Source: Candidatus Companilactobacillus pullicola
GTDB taxonomy: Bacteria; Bacillota; Bacilli; Lactobacillales; Lactobacillaceae
DNA length: 64,000 nt
Direction: 5' to 3'
Assembly (NCBI GenBank): GCA_019116025.1
Contig: DXCM01000042.1
Coordinates: 20,482-84,481 of the forward strand
Of this stretch, positions 25,713 to 34,385 are shown piece by piece. A program made the translations under genes and the position numbers. The notes under the pieces were generated by a model, which saw only the letters and a program-made list of their open reading frames with translations, did not search any database and was not told the origin of the DNA. Position 1 is the first letter of the stretch; each line of letters opens with the position of its first letter.

Positions 25713-25882
25713 GTCCTCCACAAAAATTGGGAATGCTGTTGGAACGCTATGGGCACGATTTGAAACTAATTATTTTACACTTCGTGCAAAATAATTGATT
25801 TCCAAAGTCGGCCTCATTGTAACCGGCAAAGCCGGTAACAATGATTTCATAGCTGAACGCATTCCCAATTTTTGCTCCGGAC
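25713..25882 (-). repeat. Palindromic repeat family A, copy 2 (inverted)
   Basis: This is the reverse complement of A1/A3, with ends GTCCTCCAC...AATTGGGAATGC and GCATTCCCAATT...TCCGGAC. It contains the hairpin ACCGGC-AAA-GCCGGT and the TTATTTTACAC/GTGCAAAATAA hairpin. It lies in the 505-base gap upstream of the DHA2 exporter. The remaining sequence up to 26064 shows nothing else recognisable. Confidence 0.88.
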
Positions 25883-26064
25883 TGAAGAGTACTTCGATTA
25901 TCTTGTTCAAAAAGGCTTCCAAATAGCGCAATATTTATTCAGTCTGGAGTGACTAGATTCCTGGCTCTAATATTATCGAGGGAAATTGCAGTGTTTAGAA
26001 AATTTTTAGCTCTATATAATCAAAATAATCAAATGGAAATTCTAATTCTTAAATAAAAATAATA

Positions 26065-26135
26065 GCGCCTATCTAGTATTCTCTTGTACATCTGTTGTGT
26101 GTATCAATGGAATACTAGGTAGGCGCTATTTTGAT
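26065..26135. terminator. Long-stem terminator beside yxeA
   Basis: ATAGCGCCTA pairs with TAGGCGCTAT, and CTAGTATTC with GAATACTAG. The loop is about 26 bases and T/A runs flank both sides. It ends the leftward yxeA transcript. Confidence 0.85.
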
Positions 26136-26137
26136 TT

Positions 26138-26521
26138 TTATAAATTCAATTTAGTGTAGACATCGCTAGGCATGTCTTTTTTGAAGACTTCTTTATATGA
26201 ATAGACGTAACTGCCTTTTGTATCAAGTTTTAGGTAGTGGCCTTGTTTTAATTTGCCCATACCCATGAATTCGATGGGATGTTCTTTGCCATCTTTGTCG
26301 TAACTCTTCAAGTTGTACGTGTAATTGCCGTAGCCATCTTTATCCTTGGCATCTTTGTTATCAATTTTGACATATCTAGGTTCACGTTTGACCAAGATGT
26401 TGTAGTTATTGAATGCCTGTGAAACTTGACTGGTGCTGTCTTTGGTGTAGAAACATGCACCTAAATATCCTAATCCTAAAATAACAATGCCTAAAAGAAA
26501 AACCCTTAGAAAACTTCTCAT
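26138..26521 (-). CDS. YxeA family protein (DUF1093)
   Basis: This is a 127-residue exported protein with an N-terminal hydrophobic segment (FLRVFLLGIVILGLGYLGACFY) followed by a small beta-rich domain of the YxeA/OB-fold type (YVKIDNKDAKDKDGYGNYTYNLKSYDKDGKEHPIEFMG, LKLDTKGSYVYSY). A lipobox is possible (LGYLGAC) with a borderline fit. The function of the family is unknown; members often respond to cell-envelope stress. It probably lies on the transcript from the cre-controlled promoter at 26724-26752, behind the 22-residue ORF. Confidence 0.8.
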   Translation of the reverse strand: MRSFLRVFLLGIVILGLGYLGACFYTKDSTSQVSQAFNNYNILVKREPRYVKIDNKDAKDKDGYGNYTYNLKSYDKDGKEHPIEFMGMGKLKQGHYLKLDTKGSYVYSYKEVFKKDMPSDVYTKLNL

Positions 26522-26612
26522 TTGCGTTACCTCCTGAGAAATATACTAAAGGCTTTAGTCATTTTTTTACATTTGATCTACTTACATTATTCTTACAGAT
26601 TTGTAAGCCGGT

Positions 26613-26681
26613 TTACCACCAATCAAAGTGAAGTGTGTAGTCTACAATCCTGTTGAATAAGTCTGCTAAAATTTTCATCAT
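26613..26681 (-). CDS. Putative 22-residue peptide gene
   Basis: A strong SD (TTGGAGGTG) lies seven bases before an ATGATG start at 26681. The frame reads MMKILADLFNRIVDY and ends TLHFDWW at a TAA. It is amphipathic with a Trp-Trp C-terminus. Its transcript has an excellent promoter overlapped by a perfect cre, about 45 bases upstream. A small CTTACA/TGTAAG hairpin follows the stop, then yxeA 90 bases on. It may be a translated leader peptide, a membrane-active peptide or a signal. It is not matched to a known family. Confidence 0.55.
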   Translation of the reverse strand: MMKILADLFNRIVDYTLHFDWW

Positions 26682-26723
26682 AATCAGCACCTCCAACACA
26701 GATAAACTTTATTTCTTACTTAT

Positions 26724-26752
26724 ATTATAGTTCTTGTTGAAAGCGCTATCAA
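26724..26752 (-). promoter_or_regulatory. Leftward promoter with overlapping perfect cre
   Basis: On the minus strand TTGATA (26752-26747) and TATAAT (26729-26724) are spaced 17 bases apart. TGAAAGCGCTATCA (26738-26751, + strand) matches the cre consensus TGWAARCGYTWNCW at every position and overlaps the -35 and spacer. This predicts CcpA repression of the 22-residue ORF and yxeA. Confidence 0.8.
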
Positions 26753-26758
26753 TAATTA

Positions 26759-27886
26759 TTAACCCCAAACTTCGTCTTGAATGGATTTAACCAATTTTAA
26801 TTTGGCCCATTCTTGTTGTTCGGTTAAAACGTTGCCTTCTTCAGTTGAAGCAAAGCCACATTGAGTTGATAGCCAGAGTCGATCAAGTGGCAAATATTGG
26901 CTAGCTTCTCTGATACGATTAATGACTTCTTGGCGGTCTTCGAGTTCACCAGATTTAGTAGTGATCAATCCTAAAACAACTTTTTTATCACCAGAAACTT
27001 TTGCTAGTGGTTCGAAATTACCAGCGCGTTTAGAGTCATATTCCAAGAAGTAGGTATCAACGTTCTCTTTAGCAAATAAGGTATCGGCGACAGGAGCGTA
27101 ACCACCAGAAAAGGCAAAGTCAGAATGATAATTGCCGCGGCAAACGTGGGTATTGATTGTTAAGTCCTCAGGAAGGTTCTCAATGGCTTTATTGTTCAAG
27201 TTAAGTAAAATATCTTGAATACCAGAATTGGCGTAGGCTTTACCGTCAGGGGTATTTAAAAAACTTTCATCTAGGAATAATCCCCATGAACAGTCATCGA
27301 GTTGGATGACACGGGCACCTTTATCGTAAAAAGCTAAGATGGCGTCATGATAGGACTTTTCGATGTCTAAATATAAGTCGTTGATGTTGGGATAGAATTC
27401 TTTGATTTTTTCATCGTTAGTACCACGAATTAATTCGATATAGAGTTGTGAAGGGGCCGGAATAGTCTGTTTAGGCTCGATACTTAGATCGTCAGTTAAT
27501 GATTTGAGAAATTCGAAATCCTTAATGAATGGGTGAGTTTCAGGATTGAATTTGATATGACCGGATAGGATAGCTGTATCATCACGAGTTTCTTCATGTG
27601 CAAAATGATAGCCTTCTCCGTAATGAATATGACTGATACCTTCAAAGCCCCAGAAGAAGTCTAAATGCCAATAAGAGCGACGAAATTCACCGTCAGTAGC
27701 GTAATCTAGTCCGGCATTTACTTCTTTGTTAACGAGATCTTTGATGGATTCATTTTCAACGGTTGTCAGTTCTTTTTGAGTGATTTGGTTATTGAAATAA
27801 TCTTTACGAGCTTGTTTGAGTACGTCTGGTCTGAGAAAGCTTCCTACATGTTGGAATCCGATTTTACTTGCTGTTTTTACTGTCAT
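26759..27886 (-). CDS. MetE C-terminal-like methyltransferase (YxjG/YxjH family)
   Basis: This 375-residue protein corresponds to the catalytic half of cobalamin-independent methionine synthase, with no N-terminal folate-binding half. The TIM-barrel has zinc-site motifs (INTHVCRGNYHSDF and QCGFAS near the C-terminus), the LDDCSWGLFLDE strand and FQHVGSFLRPD at the start. Relatives YxjG/YxjH in B. subtilis are linked to methionine salvage or synthesis and are SAM- or T-box-controlled. Here a Met-type T-box leader lies upstream, which supports a methionine role. The leader between T-box terminator and start codon is unusually long and full of hairpins. Confidence 0.9.
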   Translation of the reverse strand: MTVKTASKIGFQHVGSFLRPDVLKQARKDYFNNQITQKELTTVENESIKDLVNKEVNAGLDYATDGEFRRSYWHLDFFWGFEGISHIHYGEGYHFAHEETRDDTAILSGHIKFNPETHPFIKDFEFLKSLTDDLSIEPKQTIPAPSQLYIELIRGTNDEKIKEFYPNINDLYLDIEKSYHDAILAFYDKGARVIQLDDCSWGLFLDESFLNTPDGKAYANSGIQDILLNLNNKAIENLPEDLTINTHVCRGNYHSDFAFSGGYAPVADTLFAKENVDTYFLEYDSKRAGNFEPLAKVSGDKKVVLGLITTKSGELEDRQEVINRIREASQYLPLDRLWLSTQCGFASTEEGNVLTEQQEWAKLKLVKSIQDEVWG

Positions 27887-27961
27887 ATTAAATCCTCCTG
27901 AGTCTGTTTAATCTTTTTTGTGGTAGTTGGTTGATGAGATTGGGATTAGGGCATGGATGGT

Positions 27962-28113
27962 AAGTGTCCTTTGGACACTTGCCTAATGGAATCTAAGCGA
28001 CAGAGTCACTAAGATTCCATAAAGAACGACTACGTTGCGAAGAAATAAAGGAATGCGAACGTCTGGGACGTTCCCATAACTCTCTCTACAACGACGAAGT
28101 CGTTGAGAGAGAG
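27962..28113 (-). repeat. Array of four hairpins between T-box and MetE-like gene
   Basis: In 150 bases there are AAGTGTCC-TTT-GGACACTT (27962-27980), ATGGAATCT...AGATTCCAT (27985-28020), GAACGTC-TGG-GACGTTC (28057-28073) and CTCTCTCT...CAACGAC-GAA-GTCGTTG...AGAGAGAG (28080-28113). All tips are short loops. The array is transcribed as part of the 5' UTR of the MetE-like gene. It resembles the A-C repeat families in style but I see no second copy in the window. Confidence 0.65.
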
Positions 28114-28385
28114 TAAAAAAAATAATCGTCCCTACAATACAGAATTTACCTGCACTGTAGGGACGATTACTCGTGGTACCACCCTAATTTATATCTTGCT
28201 TACACAAAATACCTCAACGACACTGTCATGTCCGGGATGATATCGCATCCTTGCGTATTCCTAGCTTGCACTGGGATATAGACTCCAAGCTCATCTTCAA
28301 TTAATCTTTCGTTCCGTCTTTTCACTAGTTGGCGGTCACTGATAAACTACTAAATCAATCTACTCTTCTCTTCAACGTCTAATTA
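28114..28385 (-). promoter_or_regulatory. T-box leader, probably methionine-specific
   Basis: On the minus strand the T-box sequence AGGGTGGTACCACG is present at about 28185-28172, followed by the terminator AATCGTCCCTACAG...TGTAGGGACGATT and a T8 run (28114-28121). A Stem I region upstream includes AGTGACCGCC and AGTGAAAAGACGG. A candidate specifier ATG lies at 28294-28292 in the context GAAGATGAGC. Uncharged tRNA-Met binding would stabilise the antiterminator and switch on the MetE-like gene. Assignment of the specifier is by eye. Confidence 0.9.
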
Positions 28386-28452
28386 GATTAAATAGATTTT
28401 AATTATTTGATTGGTGAATAAGTTACACCTAGGATTATTTTTTGTCAAACAC

Positions 28453-30942
28453 TTATTTAATACTGTTAATGACGTCCCATTTAACAGTCCCATTATATTT
28501 ACCAGCTTCACTTGGGCCGGTTTGTTTTAATAGGGGACCGGTATTGTTGGTCCAATCTTTTGAAATGGTTGTGGTAACTAATTGATTACTGACAACATTG
28601 TTTGTAGCAATAGGGACTTCGTCGGAAGTAAGGTCATAAGTGGTGCCATCTTTCCTTTTATAGATTAGGACGCCGTTAAAATCGACGTTACCTTTTTTTA
28701 TTTTTGAAGTGGAGACGGACAAGGTCCAAGCGTTACGTAAACTTGTAACGCTAATGGAATAATCACTTTTCCGTTTTAATATCTTATCGCTAGAGAAATA
28801 ATTAACATCTTGAAAATTTAAATATTCTGATGCTTGCACATTTAAGTATCTGTCTTGGAGCACATTGATCGTGTACGTAACGGTGTTTGATTTTATGTCG
28901 TCTTTGTCCGTGGCAGTGACGGTGACTTTTTGGGTGGTTTTTTCTTTAAAGATGTCCCAAAAATCATCACCAATAATACTTTTTAGAGGGATGGTCCCTG
29001 TTGCGGAAGTATCAGTCGAATTGGCTTGAGTGCTTGCAGTATAAGTTTTACCACCAACACTGATGTCATAACGGATAGGGTCGTCTTCTTTAAAATGATG
29101 ATTCTTGTCGTAACTTAATTGTGTTGGCAAATTTAATTTCTCGTCGGCATCGTTATAAACAATGTCAATTGGATCAGGATCTTTGAAGGTCAGTAACCAA
29201 TTTTTTTGATAAGTAACAGTGAATTTCGGTGTACTAGTTGTTGAAATTTGATTTTCACCTGAGAAATTAGCTGGTTCTTCAGGGACGTCAATGTCGTGGT
29301 CAGTCGTGTTATCGGCGACACCGTTAATTATGATATCGGCACTCGTATAAGCGGTATTACTAACTTTACCAAGATTCTCAGCTAGGGCAAATTTTAATTG
29401 TTGGGCGCTTAGATTAGAACCGCTGACGTATTCAGTTTTAGTGTTGTCATTCAAACTATTCTTGTAATTGATCGTAGCGATATTTCCGTTCGTGTCAGAC
29501 GTATAGTTGATATTTGTTGGTAGGTCAATCTTAGCTGCAATCTTATTCCAATCAGTACGACTATTTTCAGTATCATAATCAAGATTGTAATCAATGGTCA
29601 ATTTATCGCCATGGGCAACAGTTTTATCTGTTGAATCATCAGTAATGACTTTTCCCAAAGTGTTATCGGTGATAGAAGTTTTTGCCTCAGCGTGAACTAG
29701 GGCAGGGATTGATTCAAACACGACTAATTTACTGTAGACTTTGGAGGACTTTCCGTTTGCTCCAGTGAAGCCCCAATAAAGCTTATTATCTTTAATATTA
29801 CCGAAAACACTTGGATCGACATCGACGGTTTGATCAACTCGAGGATATCCCCCAAGGCTACTAGTGTCTTGGTTAGTTGTTCCGTCTAGATATTTGTCAT
29901 TAAAGGCATATTGAATTTGTGCAGATTTACCGTCGCGAGCATGTTTCCAAGTGAAAGTAACGTGGTGCCAGTAAATAGGATTCTGATATGTTCCGGCATC
30001 AACAAGTTGTGCATCTTTGGCCCCCGAATGAATAATGGAAGCCGCTGTTTTGAATCCTTTCCAAGCAGAATCAGACTGGTTAGCACTTCCTAATGGCATT
30101 AAAGCGTAGCTGCTTGCTAAACCGGGATAAGTAACTGCAATGTGTCCATAACTACCACCAGCTCCAAATTTAGAGTCCGTTGGATAATTGGCAGGAATCT
30201 TATTTTCACTTCCAGTATACTTAGTATCATAACCATTGAGTGTGTAGAAAATAGTTCCAGGTTTAGCTGGAACTATTTGTCCAGGGATGAAGTTGACCTG
30301 TATTGGAGGTTCATCTTTTTCTGATGTTACGTCATTTTTTTGACTATCAAATTCCAAGGCCATGCTATTTTTTACAGAGGTACTTGCAATATAGGCAGTA
30401 TCGAATGTGGTAGCGGAATCCTCAAATCCACCATAATAATGCGCGGTGGTAGCCTTGTCATAACCATAAACTCCGAGACCCTGATAACCAGCACCCATAG
30501 CTTTGGGTCCACGAGGATCGTTTTGAAGAACTAATGCCATACCTTCGCCGTTCAAAAGAGGATCATCAACGGCAGCCCCAAAATATAGCCAAGCGGAGAC
30601 GGTTTGATCTTTGTTGATATCAATAAAGTTTCCAGAATCTAAATTTGACCAAACAGCGCCATATTTTCCAGAACCATCGGCGAGATCTAGAACTTGATCT
30701 GTAACTTTCCGAGCATCGTTGGCTATAAACGGATCATCACTTACTGGTCTCTTATCGGGCGCATAAGTTGTGAAGAACTTATGGATATCTAGACCTGTGG
30801 GAGCAGTGTCAATAGCTTGCTGGACATCAGTTGAGTCAGCAGCTGAAGTAATAGTTGTCGTTGTAATCAAAGAAAAAATAATAAGGCTGAATAAAAAGGT
30901 AGACCAAATAAAAAAGTGTGATAGTACCTTGAGTACATGCAT
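28453..30942 (-). CDS. Large secreted lectin-like / WxL-like surface protein
   Basis: The 829-residue precursor has a signal peptide (HVLKVLSHFFIWSTFLFSLIIFSLITTTTITSAA). An L-type lectin-like domain follows (about 35-420; SAWLYFGAAVDDPLLNGEGMALVLQNDP, GAGYQGLGVYGYD, SMALEFDSQKND), then Ig/cadherin-like beta domains. The C-terminal ~130 residues have a WxL-like region with AWTLSVS and YNGTVKWDVINS. WxL domains bind peptidoglycan non-covalently. The start at 30942 follows GGAAGGAG. There is no LPxTG. It stands alone rather than in a usual csc cluster. A carbohydrate-binding adhesin role is an inference. Confidence 0.85.
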   Translation of the reverse strand: MHVLKVLSHFFIWSTFLFSLIIFSLITTTTITSAADSTDVQQAIDTAPTGLDIHKFFTTYAPDKRPVSDDPFIANDARKVTDQVLDLADGSGKYGAVWSNLDSGNFIDINKDQTVSAWLYFGAAVDDPLLNGEGMALVLQNDPRGPKAMGAGYQGLGVYGYDKATTAHYYGGFEDSATTFDTAYIASTSVKNSMALEFDSQKNDVTSEKDEPPIQVNFIPGQIVPAKPGTIFYTLNGYDTKYTGSENKIPANYPTDSKFGAGGSYGHIAVTYPGLASSYALMPLGSANQSDSAWKGFKTAASIIHSGAKDAQLVDAGTYQNPIYWHHVTFTWKHARDGKSAQIQYAFNDKYLDGTTNQDTSSLGGYPRVDQTVDVDPSVFGNIKDNKLYWGFTGANGKSSKVYSKLVVFESIPALVHAEAKTSITDNTLGKVITDDSTDKTVAHGDKLTIDYNLDYDTENSRTDWNKIAAKIDLPTNINYTSDTNGNIATINYKNSLNDNTKTEYVSGSNLSAQQLKFALAENLGKVSNTAYTSADIIINGVADNTTDHDIDVPEEPANFSGENQISTTSTPKFTVTYQKNWLLTFKDPDPIDIVYNDADEKLNLPTQLSYDKNHHFKEDDPIRYDISVGGKTYTASTQANSTDTSATGTIPLKSIIGDDFWDIFKEKTTQKVTVTATDKDDIKSNTVTYTINVLQDRYLNVQASEYLNFQDVNYFSSDKILKRKSDYSISVTSLRNAWTLSVSTSKIKKGNVDFNGVLIYKRKDGTTYDLTSDEVPIATNNVVSNQLVTTTISKDWTNNTGPLLKQTGPSEAGKYNGTVKWDVINSIK

Positions 30943-31272
30943 ACAACTTACTCCTTCCCTCAAAGAATTAAATGCAAATGTAAAGGTTATCACACTGATT
31001 ATAGCAATGTTATAAGCAATTGATAGTTGTTCAAAATCATAACGACGTTATAAAAATAGCAAGAATTCTACAGATACACTAGGTAGAGAAAAAATAAGCA
31101 AGTATAAATTTATTTAATTCTATAAAACAAAAATATTATCTATAAATGTTGCTGTAATAGGTTATAAAACTAATATTAATATGCAAATTTAAATTATTAA
31201 TGAATAGTATAATAACACTTGTGATCACCATCATAAATTTCATAACGCTACACAAAAATGCTTAGACGTTAC
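30943..31272. other. AT-rich intergenic region
   Basis: About 330 very AT-rich bases lie upstream of the surface protein gene and downstream of the dehydrogenase. They must contain the surface protein's promoter, but no distinct box, repeat or small ORF with an SD is evident. Confidence 0.5.
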
Positions 31273-31318
31273 AAAAAAGGGACACTATCTTGATTAAGAT
31301 AGTGTCCCCTTTAAATTT
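31273..31318. terminator. Terminator of the D-hydroxyacid dehydrogenase
   Basis: AGGGACACTATCTT pairs with AAGATAGTGTCCCCT around GATT, flanked by A6 on the left (T6 on the minus strand). Confidence 0.92.
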
Positions 31319-31323
31319 CAATC

Positions 31324-32328
31324 TTATTTAGTTGTATCGACAATATTATTTGGTTTAAGACCCTCAATTAAGGCCTTGTTGGAATCAAATGAAGTCGTAA
31401 TCATATTATGAATAGCAGTTTCTGTATAGAAAGCACTGTGTGGAGTAATGATAACGTTGATTCTCTTAGCAAGATTCTTGATCTTTTCGTCGGGAATATT
31501 TTCAGGACTACTCCAAACTTTACCAAAGACAGAATTTTCATTATCAAGAACATCAAGTCCAGCGCCGGCAATTTTACCACTGTCTAAGCCCTTAATTAAG
31601 GCATCAGTATCGATTAATTCTCCACGAGCACAGTTAATAATGTAAACACCATCTTTCATTTGTGAGATGGCTTTGTCATTGATCATATATTTATTGGAAT
31701 CAAATAATGGTACATGCAAGGTAACGATATCTGATTGCTTGTATAATTCTTCCAAACTATCAACGTATAAACCTTGTTTTTCGATGTCGTCATTATGATA
31801 AACATCGTAGGCAACAACTTTAGCACCGAAGCCTTGCAAAATCTTGATCACTACGCGACCGATATGGCCAGTACCAACGACACCAACTGTTTGTTCACGG
31901 TATTCCTTACCAATGGTAGGAGCCCAAGTGAAGTCTCCGTTATCGAATTTTTCATCGAATTCGGGTACACGACGTAGTAAACGACCCATCAAAAGAACGG
32001 TATGTTCAGCGATGGCATTTGGTGAATAAACAGGTACATTTGTTAAAGTAAATCCAAGATCATTGAGATCCTTGAAGTTGAAGTTATCGAAACCGACGTT
32101 ACGGATTGAAATATACTTAATACCTAATTTATTAAGTACTTCCAAAGCCTCTCTAGTGTATGGCGAAGTTTGAAGTGTTACGACACCGTCAGATCCTTCA
32201 GCCAATCTAGCTGAGTCAGCTGTTAAAGTGTATTTTGTAAAGCCCACTTCAACGTTAGGGTTAGCTTCTTCCCATTTCTTTAAAGATGGTTCTTCGTCTT
32301 CACGAATACCATATGCAAATATTTTCAT
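31324..32328 (-). CDS. D-2-hydroxyacid dehydrogenase (D-lactate dehydrogenase family)
   Basis: This 334-residue NAD-dependent enzyme reduces pyruvate or branched 2-oxoacids to D-hydroxyacids. It shows NAD-binding GVVGTGHIGR, catalytic Arg in INCARGELID, Glu in LDVLDNE and His in ITPHSAFYT. The overall pattern (MKIFAYGIREDEEP) is that of lactobacillar D-LDH and D-hydroxyisocaproate dehydrogenase; which substrate is preferred cannot be told. I start at the second Met (MKIFAYG, 32328), which lies closer to the AAGGAGG SD at the usual spacing. It is monocistronic. Confidence 0.9.
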   Translation of the reverse strand: MKIFAYGIREDEEPSLKKWEEANPNVEVGFTKYTLTADSARLAEGSDGVVTLQTSPYTREALEVLNKLGIKYISIRNVGFDNFNFKDLNDLGFTLTNVPVYSPNAIAEHTVLLMGRLLRRVPEFDEKFDNGDFTWAPTIGKEYREQTVGVVGTGHIGRVVIKILQGFGAKVVAYDVYHNDDIEKQGLYVDSLEELYKQSDIVTLHVPLFDSNKYMINDKAISQMKDGVYIINCARGELIDTDALIKGLDSGKIAGAGLDVLDNENSVFGKVWSSPENIPDEKIKNLAKRINVIITPHSAFYTETAIHNMITTSFDSNKALIEGLKPNNIVDTTK

Positions 32329-32372
32329 CAGCAAATCCTCCTTTTAACTCACAACTCCATTAAAACAAAATT

Positions 32373-32408
32373 GTGAAAAAAAAAGAAGCCGAATCCATTA
32401 TTCGACTC
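32373..32408 (-). terminator. Terminator of the EamA transporter gene
   Basis: On the minus strand GTCGAAT-AATGG-ATTCGGC is followed by TTCTTTTTTTTT. Confidence 0.85.
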
Positions 32409-32418
32409 CAGAAAAATA

Positions 32419-33336
32419 TTATTCAGTATCGTAGCGATTAAGTACATAGATAGCTAGGACGACGATAATAGCACCGATAACTTCGGCAAAGTTAACTGCA
32501 TAGTGTAGGAAAAGCACACTAAGAACTAATGTTGTAAAAGGCTGTACTGCATCAGTAATACTTACAATAGCGGCGGTTGTGTATTTAGTACTGATAACCA
32601 TTAGCAGGAAGGCTAGAACAGTACCAAGCAAGATAACTGTTCCGATTCCCAAGATACTTCCAGTGGTCATCTTGGGTGCGTTAACCCAAATTGGATTGAA
32701 AATATTAGAAATCAATCCTGCAATCAACATACCCCAGCCGGTAATTAAAATCCCATGATATTTGGCAATTAGTTTTTGTGGAATTGTAATGTAAAGAGCA
32801 GCGGTGATACCACTACCAATTCCCCAAACAAGGGAAATAAATGGAATTGAAAGGTGTCCTAAGTCCCCACGAGTAATCATAAGAACAACCCCGATTAAAG
32901 CGATAACGAAAGAAATAACATCCACACGAGAAGTTTTCTTTTTAGTAAAAATTATGGCACCAATCATGATGAACAATGGTGATAGATATTGCAAGATCGT
33001 TGCTGTTGATGAATTACCAGTTTTAACAGCGTGAAAAAAGGTAAACATATTAGCTAATAAACCAAAAACGGAAAAACTAAGTAGAGTTAGAAAATCTTTT
33101 TTATTTTTAAATACAGCAAAGAATTCCTTTTTAGGTAAAACGACTAAGCCAACTGCTAGTAAAAGGATACCAGCTATAAGAGTTCTGGTACCAATGAACC
33201 ACATTGCGGGAATATTCAAGTTTTTAGCAACGAATTGCAAAACAGTACCTGAAACTCCCCAAAGAGCAGAAGCACAAAATGCCAACCAGAAACCACGGTC
33301 AAGAGTTTTCTTGGCTAACTTTTTACTTTCATCCAT
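32419..33336 (-). CDS. EamA/DMT family transporter
   Basis: This 305-residue protein has ten predicted membrane helices arranged as two EamA repeats (first from FWLAFCASALWGVSGTVLQF, second from PFISLVWGIGSGITAALYITI). A charged N-terminus is followed by the typical G-W-G/S-x-F-like entry. DMT transporters export amino acids or metabolites; the substrate cannot be predicted. The ATG follows AGGAGGAG. It is monocistronic. Confidence 0.9.
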   Translation of the reverse strand: MDESKKLAKKTLDRGFWLAFCASALWGVSGTVLQFVAKNLNIPAMWFIGTRTLIAGILLLAVGLVVLPKKEFFAVFKNKKDFLTLLSFSVFGLLANMFTFFHAVKTGNSSTATILQYLSPLFIMIGAIIFTKKKTSRVDVISFVIALIGVVLMITRGDLGHLSIPFISLVWGIGSGITAALYITIPQKLIAKYHGILITGWGMLIAGLISNIFNPIWVNAPKMTTGSILGIGTVILLGTVLAFLLMVISTKYTTAAIVSITDAVQPFTTLVLSVLFLHYAVNFAEVIGAIIVVLAIYVLNRYDTE

Positions 33337-33506
33337 TAAAAAATCTCCTCCTAAAAAATCAATACTTTATTATACCCGTGCTTACAAAGGTTTGACTATT
33401 CTTTTTTTTATACCATGACGTTTATCAAGAATAGGTATGCAATCCATCTAGCGGAGAACAGGCATTTCTTCAAATTGGTATGTACCATATTTAAATTATT
33501 ATAAAG

Positions 33507-33977
33507 TTACTTTATTTTGATTTCGACAATTTTGACTTGATAAGAGCCAGCAGGTGCACTGACCGATACCACATCGCCGACCTTGTGATTTTCCAAAGCA
33601 CTACCAATAGGAGAAGCAAAAGAAATCTTATTTTGATCCAAATTAGCTTCCTGTTTACCAACTAATTGATAAGTAACTTGATCGTGATCATCCAAGAATT
33701 CAATAGTAACGAATTTACCAATATCTAAGATGTCATTATCGGCAGGTACTACAACATCAGCGTATTGTAACTGTTTTTGAAGAAAACGCAGACGCCCCTC
33801 CAAATGACCAAGATCTCTTTTAGCAGTTGAGTATTCAGTGTTTTCCGAACGGTCACCCAAAGCAGCAGCCGCAGCCAGTATTTTGATTTTTTCAGGACGA
33901 ATGTCCTTTAAATGACGAATTTCCTGTTCAATAGCCTTGTATCCAGCAGGAGTCATCTTGTTAAAAGTTGGTTCCAT
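33507..33977 (-). CDS. GreA-type transcript cleavage factor
   Basis: This factor enters the RNA polymerase secondary channel and stimulates RNA cleavage to rescue paused complexes. Its 156 residues comprise an N-terminal coiled coil (AGYKAIEQEIRHLKDIRPEKIKILAAAAALGDRSENTEYSTAKRDLGHLEGRL) carrying the acidic tip D-S-E-N, and a C-terminal FKBP-like domain (PIGSALENHKVGDVVSVSAPAG). The start at 33977 follows GAGG. It has diverged from canonical GreA at several positions, so it may be a second Gre paralogue. A structured repeat lies just upstream of its SD. Confidence 0.92.
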   Translation of the reverse strand: MEPTFNKMTPAGYKAIEQEIRHLKDIRPEKIKILAAAAALGDRSENTEYSTAKRDLGHLEGRLRFLQKQLQYADVVVPADNDILDIGKFVTIEFLDDHDQVTYQLVGKQEANLDQNKISFASPIGSALENHKVGDVVSVSAPAGSYQVKIVEIKIK

Positions 33978-33993
33978 TTTTATCAAACCTCAC

Positions 33994-34263
33994 AGAGAGC
34001 GAAGCAGGCCCGGGAATTTCCGAGGATCAAGACTACTATCTCAGTCGGCAACGAAGTGCCGGCAGAGATAGTTGACTTGACCGGAAGAAATTGGCCTGCG
34101 CAGCTCGTTTTTACTAGAGAGTGGAACAAGCCGTTTAGATTCTGAGCATTTGCAGGACTTTGCAAATTGACTGCGTAGCAGGCAGTTTGTGAAGTCAGGC
34201 AAAGCACAGGAATCTGGCTTGTGGAACTCGTTTCCACTATTCAGCAAAGAACAGTGGTTATTT
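33994..34263 (+). ncRNA. Structured RNA-like element, two modules (beside greA)
   Basis: First module: GAGC 33997-34000 with GCTC 34103-34106, 3x3 loop GAA/GCA, GCAGGCC 34004-34010 with GGCCTGC 34093-34099, AATTTC with GAAATT, GG-A-TCAAG with CTTGACC, CTATCTC with GAGATAG, GGCA with TGCC. Second module (about 34117-34233): GAGT with ACTC, loop GGA/GGA, ACAAGCC with GGCTTGT, AGATTC with GAATCT, then GACTT/AAGTC and an inner CAAA/TTTG stem. A CCACT/AGTGG hairpin ends it. It is nearly the same as the element after fbp. The element is oriented opposite to the flanking genes greA and pepD. The RNA nature is inferred. Confidence 0.6.
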
Positions 34264-34334
34264 TAAAAGAAAGTTTAGTTATCTTCATACGCAGACACTA
34301 TAAAACATAGCATCCCAGTAATCAACAAAACAAA

Positions 34335-34366
34335 AATCCCTCCAACAGTATGTCAGGGGGATTAAA
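34335..34366 (-). terminator. Terminator of the dipeptidase gene
   Basis: On the minus strand AATCCCCC...GGAGGGATT forms a stem and is followed by TTTTTGTTTTG. Confidence 0.75.
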
Positions 34367-34385
34367 ACTATTTAATTAGCAGTGA

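Noticed and set aside
33912..34247. Several frames of 65-85 codons on both strands across the greA-side element, and a similar frame at 50684-50993
   Set aside because: They reflect the repeat; frames differ by small indels between the two copies, and starts lack SDs. RNA structure explains the conservation better.
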